Below, piece by piece: positions 46,166-57,197 of a DNA stretch of 57,477 bases. Each line of letters starts with the position of its first letter. Positions within the stretch are counted from its first letter, which is position 1. Both the position numbers and the translations under genes were made by a program. The notes under the pieces were generated by a model that searched no databases, was not told the origin of the DNA, and saw only the letters and a program-made list of their open reading frames with translations. This DNA comes from an uncultured Planktomarina sp. (GTDB lineage: Bacteria; Pseudomonadota; Alphaproteobacteria; Rhodobacterales; Rhodobacteraceae), in contig CALSQF010000013.1 in assembly GCA_943788425.1 (NCBI GenBank), forward strand, positions 1 through 57,477, read 5' to 3'.

Positions 46166-47830
46166 TTACGACAAACGGCTAATCACAACTGTGACTTCTG
46201 GCTTTTTGCCAATCTCCGATTGGGCGGAATGCCGTGCAATGCGGCGCAGCTCGTCTTCAAGCTTTTTATCGTCAAGCAACGTCTTGCGACCTGCACGCAT
46301 CATAAATTGGTTCAAGTCTTCTTCAAGAACTTCGGCCAAACCAGCGCGGCTATTACCAATTTCTGGCAGACCCTTGATTTCACACCAAGGTTCGCCCAAC
46401 GGGCCATCATCATCCAATATCACACTCACCATCACGTGACCGTTGAGCGACATGCGAATACGGTCGCGCACCACCCCATCCAAAGCACCGATCTGCACAG
46501 ATCCATCAATATAGGTGCGACCTGTTTCAATGAATTCCTCAACCTTAGGCGCGTTGCCTGACAGGTTGATTACCATCCCATTGACCGCAACAACCGATTG
46601 CATCCCCTTGGCTTTGGCCAAATTGGCATGCGCACGCAGATGGCGGTGTTCGCCATGCATGGGCACCAAAATCTGTGGCTGCATCAAAGCGTGCATCGTC
46701 TCCAGATCCGGGCGGTTGGCATGGCCCGACACGTGATAAGCCCCGGTAGAGTCATCCACCACATCCACGCCAATTTCAGACAGTTGGTTAATGATCTTAA
46801 TCACGCCACGTTCGTTGCCTGGAATGGTTTTTGATGAGAAGAGGAACAAATCCCCTTCCTTCAACTTATGCCCACGATATTTACCATTGGCCAATTGCGC
46901 AGAGGCTGCGCGCCGCTCGCCCTGACTGCCAGTGACCAAGAACATCAGATTGCCCCGCGGCACATCCAAAGCTTCCTCCAGGCTAATCACCGGAGGAAAA
47001 TCTGATAAAACACCAGCTTCAAGCGCCGCTTCCACCATTTTGTTCATCGCACGTCCCATAAGACAGACCGAGCGCCCCGCACGGCGCGCTGCCTCTGCCA
47101 GGGTTTTGACCCGTGCCACATTGCTGGCGAAGGTGGTGGCCACCACCAATTGATCGGCGGATGCCACCAATTGCGTGATATTGTCACCCAAAGTCGCCTC
47201 AGACCGTCCCGGGGACAAAGAAAATACGTTGGTGCTGTCACAAACCAAAGCCTTGACGCCGGGTTTGGCAATCTCGCCCCAAAGGACAGGATCCCAACCT
47301 TCGCCGACCAACGGCGTCTCATCCAGTTTGAAATCCCCCGTATGCACAACCCGCCCTTCGGGCGTGTCGATCACCAAACCCGAACTTTCAGGAATCGAGT
47401 GGCTGATGGGCAGGAAACCCACTTTAAACGACCCCAAAGCCACTTGGTCAGGCCAAGCTCCCATGACCGTCACCGCATTGGCGGCCACACCATGCTCCTC
47501 CAGTTTCCGCCGGGCGATATTGGCCGTGAAGGCGCGGCTGTAGATTGGGGCGCCCAGCCGGGCATATGTATGGCCGACCGCTCCCACATGGTCTTCATGT
47601 GCATGGGTAATGAACACGCCATCAATGCGGTCTTTGCGCGCCTCGAGCCAAGAAATATCAGGAATAATCAAATCAACCCCGGGGGAGCTATCCATATCTG
47701 GAAAGGTCACGCCAAGATCAACGACAATTAGGCGCTCTTTGTCTTGGGGTCCGTACCCGTAGACATAACAATTCATTCCCACCTCTCCGGCGCCGCCGAG
47801 AGGGAGATACATTAAACGTTCTTGGCTCAT
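46166..47830 (-). CDS. rnj: Ribonuclease J
   Basis: The 554-residue metallo-beta-lactamase/beta-CASP nuclease has HAHEDH at residues 76-81 (two zinc ions), LGGAGEVGMNCYVY at the N-terminus and the beta-CASP GSQGERRAA segment, with a C-terminal RNase J domain. RNase J has 5'-3' exo- and endonuclease activity and matures rRNA in alphaproteobacteria. ATG 47830 overlaps the coaX stop by one base. Confidence 0.96.
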   Translation of the reverse strand: MSQERLMYLPLGGAGEVGMNCYVYGYGPQDKERLIVVDLGVTFPDMDSSPGVDLIIPDISWLEARKDRIDGVFITHAHEDHVGAVGHTYARLGAPIYSRAFTANIARRKLEEHGVAANAVTVMGAWPDQVALGSFKVGFLPISHSIPESSGLVIDTPEGRVVHTGDFKLDETPLVGEGWDPVLWGEIAKPGVKALVCDSTNVFSLSPGRSEATLGDNITQLVASADQLVVATTFASNVARVKTLAEAARRAGRSVCLMGRAMNKMVEAALEAGVLSDFPPVISLEEALDVPRGNLMFLVTGSQGERRAASAQLANGKYRGHKLKEGDLFLFSSKTIPGNERGVIKIINQLSEIGVDVVDDSTGAYHVSGHANRPDLETMHALMQPQILVPMHGEHRHLRAHANLAKAKGMQSVVAVNGMVINLSGNAPKVEEFIETGRTYIDGSVQIGALDGVVRDRIRMSLNGHVMVSVILDDDGPLGEPWCEIKGLPEIGNSRAGLAEVLEEDLNQFMMRAGRKTLLDDKKLEDELRRIARHSAQSEIGKKPEVTVVISRLS

Positions 47831-48600
47831 CAAATTTCCTTATTGAATTGATGGATCACGGTAAGACCGTGCATTGTAAGCTCATCTTCGTAAGCATCGA
47901 ACAGATGAACTGAGTGTTGAAAAAGCGGCGCCAGGCCGCCCGTAGAGATAACTTTCATCGGTTTGCCGTGTTCTGCTTTGATCTGCTCGCAGATCTCCCG
48001 CACCAGGCCAACATAGCCCCAAAACACACCCGACTGCATGCAGGCCACAGTATTGGTGCCGATCACACGTTGGGGCCTTGAGATATCCACATGAGGCAGT
48101 GCCGCGGCCGCTTGATGCAATGCTTCAAGGCTGAGATTAACCCCCGGCGCAATGGAGCCGCCGACATAAGCACCATCGCTGTCGACCACATCAAAGGTGG
48201 TGGCTGTCCCAAAATCTACAATAATCAGATCGCCGCCGAACAAATCATGCCCAGCCACGGAATTGACCAACCGATCCGGTCCGACCGCCGTGCCCGCATC
48301 GACACGAACATCAATCGGAAGCCGGCAATCCGTACGCCCAACCACCAGCGGCCGCGTCCCAAAGTATTTATCTGCCAGAACCCTAAGGTTCAGCACAACC
48401 CGCGGGACGGTCGAGGAAATCACCATCTCATCAATGTCGCTGGCGATGCCATCGAGGGTCATCAACGTATTGAGCCAGACAAAATATTGGTCGGCTGTGC
48501 GTTTATGGGACGTGGCAAGCCGCCAGTTGGCGATGAACTGAGTGCCATCCCAAATCGAGAACACTGTATTGGTATTTCCGCAGTCAATCGCGAGTAGCAT
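47830..48600 (-). CDS. coaX: Type III pantothenate kinase
   Basis: The 256-residue ASKHA-fold kinase makes 4'-phosphopantothenate, the first step to coenzyme A. Phosphate loop DCGNTNTVFSIWDG (residues 6-19), GRTDCRLP, DLIIVDFGTATTFDVVDSDG (catalytic Asp and metal acids) and GGSIAPGVNLSLEAL are all typical of CoaX. It is 11 bases after birA and overlaps rnj by one base. Confidence 0.96.
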   Translation of the reverse strand: MLLAIDCGNTNTVFSIWDGTQFIANWRLATSHKRTADQYFVWLNTLMTLDGIASDIDEMVISSTVPRVVLNLRVLADKYFGTRPLVVGRTDCRLPIDVRVDAGTAVGPDRLVNSVAGHDLFGGDLIIVDFGTATTFDVVDSDGAYVGGSIAPGVNLSLEALHQAAAALPHVDISRPQRVIGTNTVACMQSGVFWGYVGLVREICEQIKAEHGKPMKVISTGGLAPLFQHSVHLFDAYEDELTMHGLTVIHQFNKEI

Positions 48601-48611
48601 CTTTACGGGCC

Positions 48612-49355
48612 CTAGAAATAGATATCAGCGGCTGGTATGACCCTCTTGCCGCCTGCCGTCAACAGCAGCAAATTGCCCTGTGCATCCAGCCCTTCAAAAC
48701 GGCCGGTGATCTCCTCTTGGCCTGTGCGCGCAGTAATATTCTCACCTAAACGCGCCGCATGCGCCGTCCATTCCGCGCGAACTTCGGCAAAGCCTTGCTC
48801 GTCTAAAACCGCCTCAACCGCTGCAAATTCTGCCGCAAGCATTGAAAGAAAGGCATCCGGGAAAAGGCTCTGGCCGGTCACATCCGCCACGCCAATCGGA
48901 GCAAAACTGGCCTGCGCGACATCCTGAGGCGCATGACTAAGGTTCACCCCTATCCCGATCGTCAACCGCTCCACCAGCTGTCCAGACCCGAAAGATTCAA
49001 GCAAGATCCCAGCGACTTTCCCGCCATTCAGCAAAACATCGTTTGGCCATTTTTGAGCCAGAGCCCCTGCGTCCACCACGCTGGCCAAAGCCCTCCGCAA
49101 AGCGCAGGCTGCAACGAATGACCGCTGCGCGGCCTTTGAAGGGGAGCAGCGAGGCTGCATAACCAAACTGGCAGAAAAGGCGCCGGCTGGGCTTAGCCAA
49201 CTGCGCCCCTGCCGTCCGCGGGCATGAGTTTGCGTGCCGGCCAAGATCCAATGCGGAAATCCCTGGGCCCCGTCATAACTGCGCGCCAAATCCATTGTGG
49301 ATGCCGCCCGCGCATGAAAACTAGCGCTGACGCCAGATGGCAAGTTAATTTGCAA
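48612..49355 (-). CDS. birA: Biotin--[acetyl-CoA-carboxylase] ligase
   Basis: The roughly 247-residue monofunctional biotin ligase has the biotinyl-AMP loop [15 protein letters not shown] and [19 protein letters not shown] with the catalytic Lys. It lacks the N-terminal repressor HTH of E. coli BirA. The start is uncertain: TTG at 49355, preceded by GGAG, fits the family and overlaps nuoN by 11 bases; an ATG/alternative frame back to 49412 would overlap by 68. Biotin attachment would serve acyl-CoA carboxylases, including those of the ethylmalonyl-CoA pathway. Confidence 0.9.
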   Translation of the reverse strand: MQINLPSGVSASFHARAASTMDLARSYDGAQGFPHWILAGTQTHARGRQGRSWLSPAGAFSASLVMQPRCSPSKAAQRSFVAACALRRALASVVDAGALAQKWPNDVLLNGGKVAGILLESFGSGQLVERLTIGIGVNLSHAPQDVAQASFAPIGVADVTGQSLFPDAFLSMLAAEFAAVEAVLDEQGFAEVRAEWTAHAARLGENITARTGQEEITGRFEGLDAQGNLLLLTAGGKRVIPAADIYF

Positions 49356-50787
49356 GAGACTCCGCCGCCAATTGCGCCAAAGGCTCGATGCCAAATAGGC
49401 TAAAGGCTGCACCCACGGTGATTAGAGCGGTAGAGACCACCAAAATCAAAGTAAGCCGACGCGGCGTCTGCGTATCGAGCGGCTCACTGTCCGCGCCAAA
49501 ATACATGAAGTAAACGATGCGTATATAATAGTAGGCGCCAATCACAGAGGCCACCACCCCGGCTATCGCGAGCCAAGCCAAACCCGCCTCATAAGCGGCA
49601 CGCAGCACGTAGAATTTGCCGAAAAATCCAACCATCGGCGGGACACCTGCCATAGAGAACATAATGAAAACCACGCAAAGGGCGCGCAAGGGCTGATATT
49701 TTGACAGCATGCTAAGGGACGCAATGTCGCTCACGGGGCGGCCGTCTCGCTCCATGGAGAGGATCAGGGCAAACATGCCGATGTTCATGGAGATATAAAT
49801 TGCCATATAGATCAGCATGGCTTGGACGCCGAACACGGTGCCCGCGGTCAGCCCCATCAAAGCAAACCCCATATGGGCAATCGAGGAGTAGGCCATCAGA
49901 CGCTTTATGTCTTTTTGTCCAATCGCCGCCACTGCGCCAAGAAACATTGAAAAGACAGATAAAACGGCTACAATTTGCTGCCAGTCGGCAGTCACACCGC
50001 CGAATGCGTCATGCACAACCCGCGCAAATAGACCCATCGCCGCCATCTTTGGCGCCGTAGCAAAAAAAGCGGTGACAGGTGTTGGCGCCCCTTCATAGAC
50101 ATCTGGCGCCCACATGTGAAACGGCGCTGCAGAGACCTTAAAGCCCATGCCAGCGATCACGAAGACCAAGCCCAACAACAAACCGATGGATATATCCCCA
50201 TCGCTGGTTGCGGCCATAATACCGGAAAATTCTACCGTGCCGGCAAAGCCATAGACCAAAGAGGTGCCATACAGCAGGAGGCCAGACGACAAGGCTCCCA
50301 GCACAAAATATTTCAATCCCGCTTCGGTCGATCTGGCACTGTCACGGCGGAAAGCTGCGATCACATAAAGCGCCAAAGATTGCAGCTCTAACCCCATATA
50401 GAGTGTCAAAAGGCTTCCAGCGGAGACCATCACCATCATACCGACAACCGACAGGGCCACCAACAGCGGGTATTCGAACTTCAGCATATCGTGTTTGGCC
50501 GCGTAATCCTGGCCCATGACCAAAATCAAAGCCGCCGACAGTAAGATCACGATTTTGCAAAAGCGCGCGAAGCTGTCATCCATGAACATCCCGTCAAAGG
50601 CGGCTGTGCCAGTTGGCGTACCCATCGCCAAGACCAACGCCAGAAGCAAAAATACACCGCTGGTCAACCAAATCGACAGCACCGCATGCCGATCCTTGCC
50701 GGTATAAACGAAAACAACCAAAGCCAGCATAGCATAAAGCGACAGAAGAACCTCAGGGAGAACAGTCGTGAAATCAGAAGCGATCAT
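49345..50787 (-). CDS. nuoN: NADH-quinone oxidoreductase subunit N
   Basis: The 480-residue antiporter-like subunit of complex I has about 14 hydrophobic segments. It keeps the Lys and His of the proton path in [21 protein letters not shown] and the broken-helix region [20 protein letters not shown]. It ends inside the start of birA and begins 16 bases after nuoM. Confidence 0.96.
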   Translation of the reverse strand: MIASDFTTVLPEVLLSLYAMLALVVFVYTGKDRHAVLSIWLTSGVFLLLALVLAMGTPTGTAAFDGMFMDDSFARFCKIVILLSAALILVMGQDYAAKHDMLKFEYPLLVALSVVGMMVMVSAGSLLTLYMGLELQSLALYVIAAFRRDSARSTEAGLKYFVLGALSSGLLLYGTSLVYGFAGTVEFSGIMAATSDGDISIGLLLGLVFVIAGMGFKVSAAPFHMWAPDVYEGAPTPVTAFFATAPKMAAMGLFARVVHDAFGGVTADWQQIVAVLSVFSMFLGAVAAIGQKDIKRLMAYSSIAHMGFALMGLTAGTVFGVQAMLIYMAIYISMNIGMFALILSMERDGRPVSDIASLSMLSKYQPLRALCVVFIMFSMAGVPPMVGFFGKFYVLRAAYEAGLAWLAIAGVVASVIGAYYYIRIVYFMYFGADSEPLDTQTPRRLTLILVVSTALITVGAAFSLFGIEPLAQLAAESLAN

Positions 50788-50803
50788 GATCCAAAATTCC
50801 CCT

Positions 50804-52354
50804 TTAATGGGACGCAGTGGATGCGGCCGAACTCACAATGCCGTGAGCGGCCACATTGCTGTGATAGGTTTCAACCAAAGCCGCAACCGACGGCCCAATG
50901 ATGTCAAGAATAAGCGCCGGATAAACACCCAAAATCAGTGTCATTGCCACAAGAGGGGCAAAGATCATCTTCTCACGCGGCGCCATATCGGTAATGGATT
51001 TCAAGCTCTCTTTGATCAAATCGCCCAATACCACGCGGCGATACAGCCACAAAGCATATCCAGCCGATAAAATCACCCCAGAGGTCGCAAAGAGCGCCAC
51101 CCAGGTGTTCACTTGAAAAATCCCCATCAGGGTAAGGAATTCACCCACGAATCCAGATGTGCCGGGCAGGCCAACATTGGCCATAGTAAAGAACATAAAG
51201 ATCAATGCATAGCTGGGCATCCGATTGACCAAGCCACCATAGGCGTCAATGTCGCGGGTGTGCATCCGGTCATAAATCACCCCAACACACAGGAACAAGG
51301 CGCCAGAGATAAAGCCATGACTCAGCATCTGGAATATCGCGCCATCAATCCCTTGCTGATTGGCGGCAAATATTCCCATAGTGACATAACCCATATGCGC
51401 TACTGATGAATAGGCAATCAACTTTTTCATATCTTGCTGCGCCAAGGCGACCAGTGACGTGTAGACGATCGCAATCGCCGACATCCAAAACACCAAGGGT
51501 GCTAGAAAATCGGAGGCGACAGGGAACATCGGCAAAGAGAACCGCAGAAACCCGTAGCCACCCATTTTTAGCAAAATAGCCGCAAGCACCACAGAGCCAG
51601 CCGTGGGCGCTTGCACATGGGCGTCCGGCAACCAAGTGTGCACCGGCCACATCGGCATTTTCACCGCAAAAGAGGCAAAGAAAGCCAGCCACATGAGTGT
51701 TTGAGCCCCACCAATAATATGAAATCCTGCAACACTCAGAGTTTCAGATCCAAAATTATGGCTCAAAAGCACGACCATATCCGTCGTACCTGCATCAGCG
51801 AACATGGCCACCATGGCAACCAGCATCAGAACCGAGCCTAAGAAGGTGTAGAGAAAGAACTTGAACGACGCATAAATCCGCTCTTTTCCGCCCCAAATGC
51901 CAATGATCAGGAACATTGGGATCAAACACGCTTCAAAAAACATGTAAAACAATACCAGATCCAAAGCGCAGAACACGCCGATCATCAGGCTTTCAAGCAC
52001 CAAAAAGGCGATCATGTATTCCTTTAAACGATGCGTGACATTCCAAGAAGCTGCAACAACCAAGGGCATCGTGAAGGTGGTCAGCAAAACAAATAACAGG
52101 CTTATCCCATCGACCCCCATCTTATACTGCATGCCCAACAGCCAGCTGCGCTCTTCGACAAATTGAAAGCTCGTATCATTTGGCTCAAAACCCGACAGCA
52201 GCATAAGGGAGGCCAGAAATGTAAACCCGGTCGCTGCCAGCGCCAAATATTTCACATTGTTTTGAGAGGCCTCACCATCCCCGCGGGCCAAAAGCGCCAA
52301 AATGATCGCTGCGACCAGAGGAATGAATGTAATTAGGCTAAGAAGGTTGCTCAT
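50804..52354 (-). CDS. nuoM: NADH-quinone oxidoreductase subunit M
   Basis: The 516-residue proton-pumping subunit has ECx-type helix residues in [20 protein letters not shown] (conserved Glu), [20 protein letters not shown] and [19 protein letters not shown]. Its ATG overlaps the nuoL stop by one base (TAATG). Confidence 0.96.
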   Translation of the reverse strand: MSNLLSLITFIPLVAAIILALLARGDGEASQNNVKYLALAATGFTFLASLMLLSGFEPNDTSFQFVEERSWLLGMQYKMGVDGISLLFVLLTTFTMPLVVAASWNVTHRLKEYMIAFLVLESLMIGVFCALDLVLFYMFFEACLIPMFLIIGIWGGKERIYASFKFFLYTFLGSVLMLVAMVAMFADAGTTDMVVLLSHNFGSETLSVAGFHIIGGAQTLMWLAFFASFAVKMPMWPVHTWLPDAHVQAPTAGSVVLAAILLKMGGYGFLRFSLPMFPVASDFLAPLVFWMSAIAIVYTSLVALAQQDMKKLIAYSSVAHMGYVTMGIFAANQQGIDGAIFQMLSHGFISGALFLCVGVIYDRMHTRDIDAYGGLVNRMPSYALIFMFFTMANVGLPGTSGFVGEFLTLMGIFQVNTWVALFATSGVILSAGYALWLYRRVVLGDLIKESLKSITDMAPREKMIFAPLVAMTLILGVYPALILDIIGPSVAALVETYHSNVAAHGIVSSAASTASH

Positions 52355-54466
52355 TATTTACCTCCCGCGATGGTCATCCAAGTAACCAAGGCTGCGATAC
52401 CGATGACCATGCCGAAAGCATAGGTGAAAATATAACCCGACTGCATGCGCCCGGCCCATTTGGTAAAGAAGGGGATAATCCCCATGGCCAAACCGTTGAT
52501 GCCGCCGTCAATGATTTTGCCATCTCCAATTTTCCAGAAGCTCCGCCCCAACCATTGCGCAGGGCGCAGGAAGATCACATCGTAAATTTCATCAAAATAC
52601 CATTTGTTGAGCAAGAAGCGGTAGAGCACGGGATTGCTCTCAGCCACCCGGCGCGGCAGGTCCAGTTTTGTCATGTAAAACGCCCAAGCCCCCGCAAACC
52701 CCAATACCATGGCGATAAATGGCGATAATTTGACCAACCAATGGACGTGATGGGCATCGTCAAGCACCGTGTTGCTTGGCGCCATATAGATGGCACCGCG
52801 ACCCAGTTTGTCCTCGCCGCTGTCATGCGCGACCGCATCGGCGTCAGAGCGGCTGGCCGCGCTCGTGGCCGCATGTGCAGGCGCAATCAAGCTAAACCCA
52901 TCCAGCCCATAGCCCTCGGCGTGATCTGCATCTTCCTGGATGATCCCAAAGAACACCTCAACCTTGTGATGATCGCCAAAAAACGGCTTGTAAAACACCA
53001 TGCCAGAGAAAATCGCCCCAACCGCCAGCACCGCAAGCGGCACCAACATGACCTTTGGGCTTTCATGGGCGTGCTCATGGGTGTGTTTGTCACCACGCGC
53101 CGCGCCAAAGAAGGTCAAGAACATTAAACGCCAGCTGTAAAAACTGGTGAACATCGCAGCTATCACCAACATCCAGAAGGCATAGCCCCCCATTGTTCCC
53201 GCATAGGCACTCTCAATAACCGCGTCTTTCGACAGAAAGCCGGCAAAACCATAGTGCGTGAGGGGGATACCCACACCGGTGATCGCGAGCGTGCCGATCA
53301 TCATAGCCCAGAATGTATACGGCAGTTTCTTACGCAAACCGCCATAATTGTGCATATCCTGCTCGTGATGCATGCCGTGAATAACCGAACCCGCACCTAA
53401 AAACAGCATCGCCTTGAAAAAGGCATGGGTTAAAAGGTGGAACATTGCCACGGAATAAACCCCAAGCCCTGCGGCGACAAACATATATCCCAGCTGCGAG
53501 CAGGTTGAATAAGCGATCACCCGTTTGATGTCATTTTGGACGAGACCGACAGTGGCCGCAAAGAAGGCCGTGGACGCCCCCAAAAAGACGATAAAGCTCA
53601 TCGTATCGGGTGCAAACTCCATGATGGGAGACATGCGGCAGACCAAAAAGACCCCCGCTGTGACCATGGTCGCCGCATGGATCAAGGCAGACACAGGCGT
53701 CGGGCCTTCCATCGCGTCCGGCAACCAAGTGTGCAAGATCAACTGCGCAGATTTGCCCATCGCACCGACGAACAGCAAGAAGGCGATCAGGTTCGCCGCG
53801 TTCCAATCGCGCCACAAAAACTGCAGCTCCATCGTGGCCAGCTGCGGACCGATCAGGAAGATGTCCTCAAACTTGATACTATCAGCCACAAGATAAAGGC
53901 CAAAGATACCAAGCAAAAATCCAAAATCGCCAACACGGTTCACCACAAAAGCTTTGATCGCAGCCGCGCCTGCGCTTTGTTTGCGAATATAAAACCCAAT
54001 CAGCAAATAAGAGGCCACGCCCACACCTTCCCAGCCAAAGAACAGCTGTAATAGGTTGTCAGAGGTCACCAACATCAACATGGCAAATGTGAAGAACGAC
54101 AGATAGGCAAAGAACCTTGGCCGATAGCTCTCGCCGTCCCGGAAGTGATCATCATGTGCCATATAGCCCATGGAATAGAGATGCACCAAAGCCGAGACGG
54201 TGGTGATCACAATCAACATAATCGTCGTCAGACGGTCCATACGAATGGCCCAATCGGTCGACAAGGTTCCGCTCTCAATCCAGCGCAAAATATGAATGCT
54301 TTCAGTCTGGCCCGTCAAAGCTGAGGAACAGCACCCAAGACAAAAGCGCCGACAGAAACAAAAGACCAGTGGTCAAAACCTGCGCCGCTTTATCGCCGAT
54401 AACCCCATGACCGAAGCCTGCAATCAAAGCCCCCACCAATGGAGCGAAAAGGAGTATAGTTTCCAT
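52354..54466 (-). CDS. nuoL: NADH-quinone oxidoreductase subunit L, apparent one-base frameshift
   Basis: The 654-residue frame seen from 54318 lacks the NuoL start. From ATG 54466 a second frame reads [20 protein letters not shown] and runs to LSFDG, where it should join [14 protein letters not shown]. One extra base in the GG at plus 54309-54310 breaks it, and removing it gives about 703 residues, normal for NuoL. The core HxxH-type path ([20 protein letters not shown]) and the long lateral helix region near the C-terminus are present. A loop near residue 540 of the full protein is Ala/Asp-rich. A loss of this subunit would disable complex I, so a sequence error is likely, but this is not proven. 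Confidence 0.9.
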
Positions 54467-54472
54467 AACGCC

Positions 54473-54778
54473 TTACCCTTTCATTACGTTGACGTCTTCA
54501 ACGTCAATCGAGCCTTTGTTACGGAAGAAACACACTAAAATCGCCAAACCAATGGCCGCTTCGGCGGCTGCCACAGTCAATACAAACAGCGTGAAGATTT
54601 GCCCAACATAGTCACCAAGGAAGGCCGAAAAAGCAACGAAATTGATATTCACACTCAGCAGCATCAATTCGATGCTCATCAGCAAGATGATGATATTTTT
54701 GCGATTTAGAAACAGCCCAAAGATACCAATCACAAACAGGGCCGCCGCAACGGCCAAATAATGTTCAAGTCCGATCAT
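54473..54778 (-). CDS. nuoK: NADH-quinone oxidoreductase subunit K
   Basis: The 101-residue subunit has three membrane helices and the essential Glu in [16 protein letters not shown] (about residue 37) and in [13 protein letters not shown] (about 72). It overlaps nuoJ by four bases and ends six bases before the proper nuoL ATG. Confidence 0.96.
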   Translation of the reverse strand: MIGLEHYLAVAAALFVIGIFGLFLNRKNIIILLMSIELMLLSVNINFVAFSAFLGDYVGQIFTLFVLTVAAAEAAIGLAILVCFFRNKGSIDVEDVNVMKG

Positions 54779-55380
54779 AGTCCCTGCCCCGGTTTCACGT
54801 CTTTCAATTCCATAGCTTTTGCGGGATCACGCATCATCTGAGCGACCACATCCTGGCGCTTAACATCGACCCGATGGCGCAGCGTCAGAACAATTGCCCC
54901 AATCATCGCCACCAACAGAACCAAGCCGGCCAATTGGAAAATCAATATATAGTCATCATAAAGAATGACGCCCAGCTCGCCCGTATTGGTTCCAGCGCCG
55001 AATTCAGCGGCTAAGCGCCCCTCATATCCGGCGGAGTAGTCCCAAACGCCAAACGCAAACATCAACTGGATTAAGACAATCACGCCGATCACCAACCCGA
55101 GCGGCAGATATCTTGCCATCTCGGCTTTCAATTCAGCAAAGTCCACATCAAGCATCATCACCACAAAAAGGAACAATACCGCAACGGCCCCTACGTAGAC
55201 GATGATCAGCAGCATGGCCACAAACTCCGCTCCCAGTAGGACAAAGAGGCCCGCCGCCGAGAGAAAAGCCAAAATCAGCCACAAAACCGAATGCACAGGG
55301 TTGCGCGCCACGACTGTGAAAATGCCCCCGATCAAAGTGGACATTGAGAATGCGTAGAACGCGAGTTCCGCGATACCCAT
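54775..55380 (-). CDS. nuoJ: NADH-quinone oxidoreductase subunit J
   Basis: The 201-residue membrane subunit has five helices with the pi-bulge helix region [20 protein letters not shown]. The start at 55380 (MGIAEL) has GGAAGG upstream; the longer frame to 55464 would run through nuoI. It lies 22 bases after nuoI. Confidence 0.95.
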   Translation of the reverse strand: MGIAELAFYAFSMSTLIGGIFTVVARNPVHSVLWLILAFLSAAGLFVLLGAEFVAMLLIIVYVGAVAVLFLFVVMMLDVDFAELKAEMARYLPLGLVIGVIVLIQLMFAFGVWDYSAGYEGRLAAEFGAGTNTGELGVILYDDYILIFQLAGLVLLVAMIGAIVLTLRHRVDVKRQDVVAQMMRDPAKAMELKDVKPGQGL

Positions 55381-55402
55381 TGTAATTCCTTCCCTTGGCC
55401 GC

Positions 55403-55897
55403 TTAGCGATATGGCGCGTCGAGTTCGAGATTGCGGGCAATCTCAGCTTCCCAACGGTCGCCATTTTCTAGCAGTTTGGATTTGTCGTAAAATAACTCTT
55501 CACGCGTCTCGGTTGAGAATTCAAAATTCGGTCCCTCGACAATCGCATCCACTGGGCAGGCCTCTTGGCAAAATCCACAGTAAATGCATTTTGTCATATC
55601 AATATCGTAACGGGTTGTGCGCCGGCTACCGTCATCGCGCGGCTCGGCGTCAATGGTTATGGCCTGCGCCGGGCAAATCGCTTCGCAGAGCTTACAGGCA
55701 ATGCAGCGTTCTTCTCCATTCGGATAGCGCCGCAAAGCATGTTCACCGCGAAACCTCGGGCTTAAGGGCCCTTTTTCATGTGGGTAGTTCAAAGTCGCCT
55801 TTGGGCGGAAAAAATACTTTATGCCCAATTTGAACGCGGCCCAAAAATCTTGCAGCAAGAAATATTTGACCGTGCGTGTATAATCAATATTTGCCAT
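55403..55897 (-). CDS. nuoI: NADH-quinone oxidoreductase subunit I
   Basis: The 164-residue ferredoxin-like subunit carries two 4Fe-4S motifs, [14 protein letters not shown] and [14 protein letters not shown], which pass electrons as clusters N6a/N6b to N2. The N-terminal helix [20 protein letters not shown] attaches it to the membrane arm. I use ATG 55897; the longer frame reaches into nuoH. Confidence 0.97.
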   Translation of the reverse strand: MANIDYTRTVKYFLLQDFWAAFKLGIKYFFRPKATLNYPHEKGPLSPRFRGEHALRRYPNGEERCIACKLCEAICPAQAITIDAEPRDDGSRRTTRYDIDMTKCIYCGFCQEACPVDAIVEGPNFEFSTETREELFYDKSKLLENGDRWEAEIARNLELDAPYR

Positions 55898-55901
55898 TGG
55901 T

Positions 55902-56939
55902 TTAGCCTCCCACTGTCCAGCGGGCATAGACGCCCCAGAACCAACCAAATTTCGCTGCAAAGGCCACAAAGACCACCCAGACCAAGGAGAAGGGCAGAAA
56001 CACTTTCCAGCCCAAACGCATCAGCTGATCGTAGCGATACCGCGGCACCAAGGCTTTGACCATGGCAATAAGGAAAAAGAAGATCGCCATCTTCCCAACC
56101 ATCCAGACCGGACCATCGGCAATGAAAGGTACAGGCGACGCCCAGCCCCCGAAAAACAACAAGGTGATCAAAGCACACATCAAGAAAATCGCGATATACT
56201 CACCAGCCATGAAGAGCAAAAACGGTGTCGAGGAATATTCCACCTGATACCCTGCAACGAGCTCTGACTCGGCCTCAGGCAAATCGAAAGGTGGACGATT
56301 GGTTTCCGCCAAAGCGCTGATGAAGAACAAAAACACCATTGGGAAATGCGGGATGAAATACCAGTTGAAAAAGCCCAAATCGCCATTTTGCGCCGCCACA
56401 ATTGCACCAAAATTCATGGATCCCGTCGAGATAATCACACCGATGATAATCAAACCCATCGAGACCTCGTAGGAAATCATCTGCGCGGCGGAGCGCAGAG
56501 AGCCAAGGAACGGGTATTTCGAATTGGACGCCCAGCCCCCCATAATGACGCCGTAAACTTCGAGCGATGACACTGCGAAAACAAAGAGTAGGGCCACGTT
56601 GATATCGGCCAAAACCCAAGTGCTATCAAAGGGGATTACGGCCCAAGCCAACATCGCCAATACAAAGGAAACGAGCGGCGCCAATATAAAGACAGGACGA
56701 TCCGCACCCGCGGGGATCACAATTTCCTTAACAACATATTTCAAGGCATCGGCCACGGTCTGCAGCAAGCCAAATAGTCCCACAACATTTGGCCCGCGCC
56801 GCATCTGAACCGCCGCCCAGATTTTGCGGTCGCCATAAACCAAAAATAGCAAGCTGATCATCACAAAGCCAACCACAGCAAGGGTCTGGCCCAAAAGGAT
56901 CACCGCGACCCCAAGGTTTGTGGAAAAGAATTCGTTCAT
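55902..56939 (-). CDS. nuoH: NADH-quinone oxidoreductase subunit H
   Basis: The 345-residue subunit forms the quinone entry with NuoB/D. It has eight hydrophobic segments, [20 protein letters not shown] near residues 43-62 and the acidic loop [20 protein letters not shown] that faces the quinone chamber. It overlaps the upstream 85-residue ORF by four bases and precedes nuoI by four bases. Confidence 0.97.
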   Translation of the reverse strand: MNEFFSTNLGVAVILLGQTLAVVGFVMISLLFLVYGDRKIWAAVQMRRGPNVVGLFGLLQTVADALKYVVKEIVIPAGADRPVFILAPLVSFVLAMLAWAVIPFDSTWVLADINVALLFVFAVSSLEVYGVIMGGWASNSKYPFLGSLRSAAQMISYEVSMGLIIIGVIISTGSMNFGAIVAAQNGDLGFFNWYFIPHFPMVFLFFISALAETNRPPFDLPEAESELVAGYQVEYSSTPFLLFMAGEYIAIFLMCALITLLFFGGWASPVPFIADGPVWMVGKMAIFFFLIAMVKALVPRYRYDQLMRLGWKVFLPFSLVWVVFVAFAAKFGWFWGVYARWTVGG

Positions 56940-57193
56940 ACCTTTGGTATCCCTCGTTCCTCGCGTTCAGCAGTGCTGATGTGCGCCTGAATATTGGCTG
57001 ACAGGACAGCCGGGTCGTTTGATGGGCTGTAAACCGTATCTTGTCTAAAAATACCAGCCTTCACCGCATGGTTTTTCGATGAAATTATCGCTCTTTGCGC
57101 CGCAAAACCGTTGCAGCCCCAAAGACCGTGCCAAGTCGCATCAATCTTTGGCCCGCAATAGCGGTCTTGCCGGTTCGTCAAAGACACATCCAT
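56936..57193 (-). CDS. Small ORF between nuoG and nuoH, 85 aa
   Basis: No family is recognised. The 85-residue soluble protein is polar, with two cysteines (DRYCGPK and WGCNGFA) and a Glu/Arg-rich C-terminus. It starts 4 bases after nuoG (GGAG eight bases before ATG) and overlaps nuoH by four, so it is translated with complex I. Rhodobacter nuo operons are known to include extra unidentified reading frames; this could be one. Confidence 0.75.
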   Translation of the reverse strand: MDVSLTNRQDRYCGPKIDATWHGLWGCNGFAAQRAIISSKNHAVKAGIFRQDTVYSPSNDPAVLSANIQAHISTAEREERGIPKV

Positions 57194-57197
57194 GAGA

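Noticed and set aside
54318-54466. Separate small gene before nuoL
   Set aside because: Its translation is the expected NuoL N-terminus and joins the main frame after removing one base.
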